From Polytrichum commune (Eukaryota; Streptophyta; Polytrichopsida; Polytrichales; Polytrichaceae): DNA of 64,000 bases. Of this stretch, positions 60,233-64,000 are shown piece after piece. A program made the position numbers and the translations under genes. Under the pieces are notes generated by a model. That model was not told where the DNA came from. It made no database searches and was given only the letters and a program-made list of their open reading frames with translations. Each line of letters begins with the position of its first letter. Position 1 is the first letter of the stretch. The stretch is from contig OX485809.1 of the NCBI GenBank assembly GCA_950295325.1, positions 23,436,001 through 23,500,000 on the forward strand, in the 5' to 3' direction.

Positions 60233-61546
60233 TCAATAGATAGATGACATGGGGTACAATTCATCCTTGCCATCCTTGTCTTCCAACAACAACAAACCAC
60301 TCGACAACACGTCATTTACCCGAAGGATAGTGCGTCCCGCCCTGACATCCAATGCTGTAGGCGCCTCACATTGGAGATAGACATAATTCCCCTGCCAGAA
60401 TCTCTGCAACTGAGGTCGGTAAGCACCATTGCGAATGCATGCATAATACAATGTGTCACGGTGCTAAGCAATGGACAAATTCTCCATGGCCATAGGCATG
60501 GCCCTCTGGAACAATGATCGGGGAGAACCGGTAGTTAGTTACAAATGAACCGGTTGAGTTTGAGAAATAACTGGTTGAAGTTCAAGATTGTAGAAAAATT
60601 ACTGATCATTTTAGAGGGATTTATAGAATATACCCCAATTTAATAAAGGAAAACCGGAGGATGTCGACATATAACCGGTTGGACTTGCAAACACTAGGAT
60701 CTCAACCGATTATACCCAAAAATCTCCCCGATCACTGCTCTGGAAGAATTGAGCCCGCTCCTGCAAACACTCTGCCCAAATGTCTGGGTCATCCAAGTTC
60801 ACAACAGGAGCTAGCTTTTCCTGAATAAAACTCGGGAGTATAGGCTCACGTCCATACAACAACTGATATGGGCTGTAGGATGCCAAAGAGGCCTGCCTAC
60901 TAAATCGATAGCCCATAGCAATCCAAGGCAACATAAGGTCCCAATCCCGATGACTCCCCCGAAGTAATCCATACTTCCTCAAGCCATGCTTGGTTGTCTG
61001 AACAACCCGTTCAGCTAAGCCATCCGCCTCCGGATGATCCCAAGAGGTGGTGCGGTGATCTATGAGCGCCTTAGTGCACAACTCCTCAAAAGCACCGAGG
61101 AACTCCCTCCCTTGGTCCGTCAATACTTCAGCCGGTGCTCCAAAACGTGCCAACACACGATCCAAAAATGCGGCCGTGGCCAACTCTGCAGAGTTTTGGG
61201 GTAAAGCAACAAGCTCAATCCACTTGCTAAAATGCTCCACCATCACCAACACGTACTTTGCTCTACGTGGCGTGACGACCAACGGTCCCGCAAAGTCCAG
61301 CGACCAACGGTAGCCCAATCCCATGATAGGTAAGGGTTGTAATTGAGGTGACAAGGTGCTAAAGCTAGACCTAACCCGGTCACAAACTTCACACCTCCCG
61401 AGATAAGCAGCCACCTGTTGATACATGCCAGTCCACCAATATTGGCCACGCAACATCGAATGTGTCCTGCGTATGCCAAAATGGCCAAGTTCCTCGTGTA
61501 CTTGTCACACCAAGGAAGCCCTCTGATCCGGCCTAGGAACAATACG
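60233..61546 (-). pseudogene. Gypsy integrase, interrupted by a MITE
   Basis: Integrase joins element DNA to host DNA. The N-terminal HHCC zinc-binding region (HEELGHFG, then YLGRCEVC) starts near 61504, just after an in-frame TGA (61505-61507). The catalytic core shows Asp in SLDFAGPL, Asp in LTDQGREF and Glu in DGLAERV about 35 residues later, the DDE pattern. The frame is open from 61456 to the hAT MITE at 60737. Beyond the MITE the C-terminal part resumes (FWQGNYVYLQCEAP, AGRTILRVNDVL, about 60236-60480), with one stop between. Expression as a whole enzyme is not possible. Confidence 0.88.
60512..60737. mobile_element. hAT-type MITE, copy 4 (226 bp, in integrase)
   Basis: Inverted ends are CAATGATCGGGGAGA and the inverse of CAGTGATCGGGGAGA, one mismatch in 15. 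The target duplication CTCTGGAA is perfect (60504-60511 and 60738-60745). The insertion splits the integrase frame, so it came after the retroelement. It is the cleanest family member. Confidence 0.95.
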
Positions 61547-61602
61547 CCTTGTCCCATCCGGCCACAATCGAAATAACAAACCGTTCTTCCAACGGAACCT
61601 TG

Positions 61603-62253
61603 TTATTCGATATCCAATCTTATCCCTTTCCATTGCCAAAATAAACGAAGGAAAGGTACCATGTTGAAGCTTATGCAATATGGGAAAATCCTCCCATATA
61701 TCCGCAATAGCTTGAGGCCGATCAGTCTCATCATCTGAGCCTTGTATCGGAACCTCAACAGATGCACCAGAAAATAAAGTGAGATAAGCATCCGCGTGCC
61801 AACCTGGAACCGCCTCTCGATCACAATCTCCTCGGGGATTGGCATGGGATACCGATCCGACTTGGTCTTCCGATTAACTGGATGGTAATCCCCGCACATC
61901 CGCTTCTCCGTCCAATTGCCAAAGATATCCTTCTTCGATGGCATCACCGTAGCACAAACATACTCCCCGTTGGAAAGTTCGATTAGTTTTGCTGCCAAGA
62001 GCTCTCGACAACGGGCCTGAACGCCAATCCATTTGAAAACACTGAGTCTATAAGGTCTCCGAAAAATGGGATGGTCGTCTTCCAACTGAATGTGGATGGG
62101 TTTTCCTTTATAACCTTCAAGATCCTGAAGGCTAAAAGCAAAACACCTACGGTATAAGCGAATAAATGCTCGTACTTTTCGTGCCTCAGCACCAGTGAGA
62201 TGAGGGCCCAATTCTAATGGCCAATCATCAAACTCTGTGGTCTCCCTCTCCAC
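61603..62253 (-). pseudogene. Gypsy reverse transcriptase, truncated
   Basis: The frame holds the start of the reverse transcriptase domain: FRRPYRLS, KRMCGDYHPVNRKTKSDRYP and MPIPEEI, as in Ty3/gypsy fingers and palm entry. After that (about 61812-61830) the sequence jumps to the region between RNase H and integrase (VPGWHADAYLTLFSG in a shifted frame). The polymerase YxDD box, thumb, connection and RNase H are deleted. An in-frame TAG separates it from the methyltransferase-like segment upstream. Confidence 0.85.
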
Positions 62254-62292
62254 CAGAAGAGAACCACCTGGTCCTGGTACGGACTCTAACTG

Positions 62293-62901
62293 CTAATGAG
62301 AGGAGGGGGCATTAACCATGCCCCCAACCTCCGTGCTAGCACTAGAGTTTGGTTTTTCTTCATCACCACCAATATGTGATGATGATGCCATTACCGGAGG
62401 TGAAGAAGTCGAAGCAGTGTAAAAATGTTGAGCTCGAAGCTCCTCCATCACATGCTGCTCGAATCGAGAAATTCGCTCGGCTTCTCCGACCATGGCTTCA
62501 ATTCCCTCCTCCATGGATGTGGACCGCGGTGCCCCCTGATCAGAGTCCTCCGCCCCCAGAGACATCAACTTGTCACCACGATGCCTTTGCAATGCAAGGC
62601 ATAAACCAACCGTCCACGCCATAGTATGAAAATCCATGGCTTGGCCCAACACAAAGCGTCGTTGGCCCTCAGAAAGGCCAGGAGCTGCGGTGGTACCAGT
62701 ACGGAATCCCATGGCACGCTCCCGTTCATCAGCCAAAGGTTCGGTGTGGGTTTTGGTGTTAGCATCCCACACCATACCCGGCCCCCGATCGCGGAAGGCG
62801 AATGACTATGGAAACGTCATAAAGGTGGGAAAGGCCCTCCGTGGTGCCCCCACTTTGTTGACCAATGCCAACGGGGGTAAATCATCTCGAATTGTGGGAA
62901 C
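62293..62901 (-). pseudogene. C5 cytosine methyltransferase C-terminal-like segment in gypsy element
   Basis: The frame runs from about 62901 to 62293 with one TAG (62806-62808). DERERAMGF, then R-R-F-V-L-G-Q-A-M-D about 25 residues on, resembles motifs IX and X of C5 DNA methyltransferases (E-R-x-x-G-F-P and R-x-x-x-L-G-N-A/S). APRRAFPTFMTF and GPGMVWDANT fit the target-recognition side. The catalytic Pro-Cys and SAM-binding motifs are absent, so it is only the C-terminal end. After about 60 residues of linker and a TAG, the same frame enters the reverse transcriptase, implying a methyltransferase-RT polyprotein ancestor. It could instead be an unusual gag; the motif match is by eye. Confidence 0.55.
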
Positions 62902-63970
62902 ACGCAAACACCAAAATATCCGGATTGGCGTTTTTAAGTGCCTAATCCGGTTTTATCCGGATGACCCTAGTATTGTCCAGGGATTCTGTGAAGTGTAGGA
63001 GGTCTAGAACCCTCCGTACCTGCTTATTTCCTCTTCCTTAGCCAATTTTCCGGAAACCCTAATTTCCGGACTTTAGGTCTTTGGGTGTCGCAACCCTTGC
63101 TAGCCCCCCTTGACAATCTTGCCAATTTTCAACTCTAGCAAAGGTTACGAGCGCTAACCATTCGCATTCTGCCATACTAATGGTTAGCTCCTCCTACCCC
63201 GGACCTTATAGTTCATAGGAAGGAACCAACCCTCCTACTTTGCTTTCGGGACTCACCCCTTAATCGGTAACCCATTTCTTGGATGTGGACTTCCATCCAT
63301 GGAAGTCCAATCCTATGTTGATCATCGCGTTGCCGGAGCAACACTACAACAACCCGAACCATACTAGGCAACTATGGCCTCACATTGGGCCAATGCCCAT
63401 GGAGGCCGTGCCGTTCGGCCTCGGGTGGGTGAGGCCACACCACCTCACCCATATAAGCCTCTAGGACTTCACGCGGGGCCCCTACCCCACCGTCAACCAA
63501 CCTCTTGTCTCTCTACCAAGAGTTGGGGCCAAGTGGACATTTTCCTTTAGCTGCTGGGCCTAGAACCCCCGAGCAGCTTCAGACCATCATAACTTCCTTG
63601 TATGATGTTTGATCATAACAACCAACCACTCCATCCTCATCTACGCTTCACGTAGATGCCGATGGACTCCTCATTTGCCCCATTTGAGCAAGTCTTGAAG
63701 AAGTTATGCCTGTTTGAACCTTGGCAGTCCCGGGAATCACTCCCAGGCACTGCTGTACCAGGGCGCTGTCCCGGGACAGCGCCCCACTCAAATGGCCATA
63801 ACTCCTAGCTCACACCTCCGATTGAGGTGTTCTTGAGCTTTCTAGAATCACCACGCCATGAGCTACGCATAACTCGTGGCCTTCCCCTTGTGCCTCCTAG
63901 TCTCTGTGGGTGGGAGGCGTTCCCAACGCCCGGGGCCCTCACCCACACTAGGATCACTTGGGCCTTCTCA
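62902..63970 (-). other. Gypsy leader region without gag
   Basis: Between the primer site and the methyltransferase-like frame there is no long open frame on the minus strand. GC-richness rises toward the end. A gag gene and the N-terminal methyltransferase motifs would be expected here and appear deleted. Confidence 0.4.
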
Positions 63971-63971
63971 C

Positions 63972-63982
63972 CAACGGCGCCA
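63972..63982 (-). promoter_or_regulatory. Candidate primer-binding site (Asp-tRNA type)
   Basis: The minus strand reads TGGCGCCGTTG, complementary to the 3' end of plant Asp tRNA, a primer used by several plant gypsy lineages. Its position places the 5' LTR just past the window end. Confidence 0.5.
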
Positions 63983-64000
63983 CAAGTCCCGGGTGTCACT

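Larger units (their letters stand above)
59617..64000 (-). mobile_element. Degenerate Ty3/gypsy retrotransposon
   Basis: Minus-strand order: primer-binding site near 63972, long leader, methyltransferase-like frame, reverse transcriptase start, integrase, polypurine tract near 59725. A gypsy origin follows from reverse transcriptase preceding integrase. The 3' LTR is only a candidate (59617-59722, beginning TGTTGAGATG on the minus strand), and the 5' LTR would lie past the window end. No gag zinc knuckle or protease is visible. Nonsense codons (62806-62808, 62293-62295, 61505-61507), an internal deletion and a MITE insertion make it inactive. Confidence 0.75.

Noticed and set aside
60213..60263. 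Inverted repeat AGGATGAATTGTACCC as a terminator or MITE
   Set aside because: It is a short perfect hairpin at the decayed end of the gypsy integrase, without target duplication or any termination context.

Overview
The window is nuclear DNA of a land plant. It has intron-containing genes with GT..AG splice sites, plant-specific XTH cell-wall enzymes, dense plant-type transposons (PIF/Harbinger-like and hAT-like MITEs, Ty3/gypsy and LINE remnants) and telobox promoters. An actinoporin-like gene of the kind known from mosses and other seedless plants points to a bryophyte, lycophyte or fern-grade plant. The species cannot be named from sequence alone.

Layout. 0.3-5.8 kb: an unrecognised multi-exon gene on the + strand, 5' end outside the window, with two separate in-frame tandem exon duplications. 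6-13 kb: transposon debris (a 1.5 kb element with long inverted ends and an LTR remnant) and one weak hypothetical ORF. 14-15.3 kb: a broken partial copy of the TIM13 gene carrying a 657 bp insertion. 15.7-19.8 kb: a cluster of PIF/Harbinger-like MITEs with TAA target duplications, one nested in another.

19.5-38.8 kb: a near-perfect palindrome with two 9,606 bp arms and a 92 bp spacer. Each arm carries one XTH gene and one tandem-WW-domain gene, so both are present twice in mirror orientation. The left outer breakpoint lies inside a MITE and the right one inside an HAD/FCP1-like gene, which marks the left locus as the probable donor and the HAD gene as the damaged recipient.

39-46 kb: the HAD/FCP1-like pseudogene, AT-rich gene-poor DNA, and a duplicated telobox-rich segment. 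46.4-47.9 kb: an apparently intact TIM13 gene, parent of the 14 kb fragment. 50.8-53.4 kb: a second, diverged XTH with the same internal exon lengths as the palindrome XTH. 54.4-55.7 kb: the actinoporin-like gene on the minus strand. 56.8-60.7 kb: four copies of a 226 bp hAT-type MITE. 59.6-64.0 kb: a degenerate Ty3/gypsy element, minus strand, whose reading frame upstream of reverse transcriptase looks like the C-terminal end of a C5 cytosine DNA methyltransferase.

The genes do not form a pathway, apart from the XTH genes, which all act on cell-wall xyloglucan. The main biology here is genome restructuring: palindrome formation, exon duplication, gene fragment duplication and nested transposition. 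Exon boundaries were inferred by eye from splice motifs and phase, so they need transcript support.
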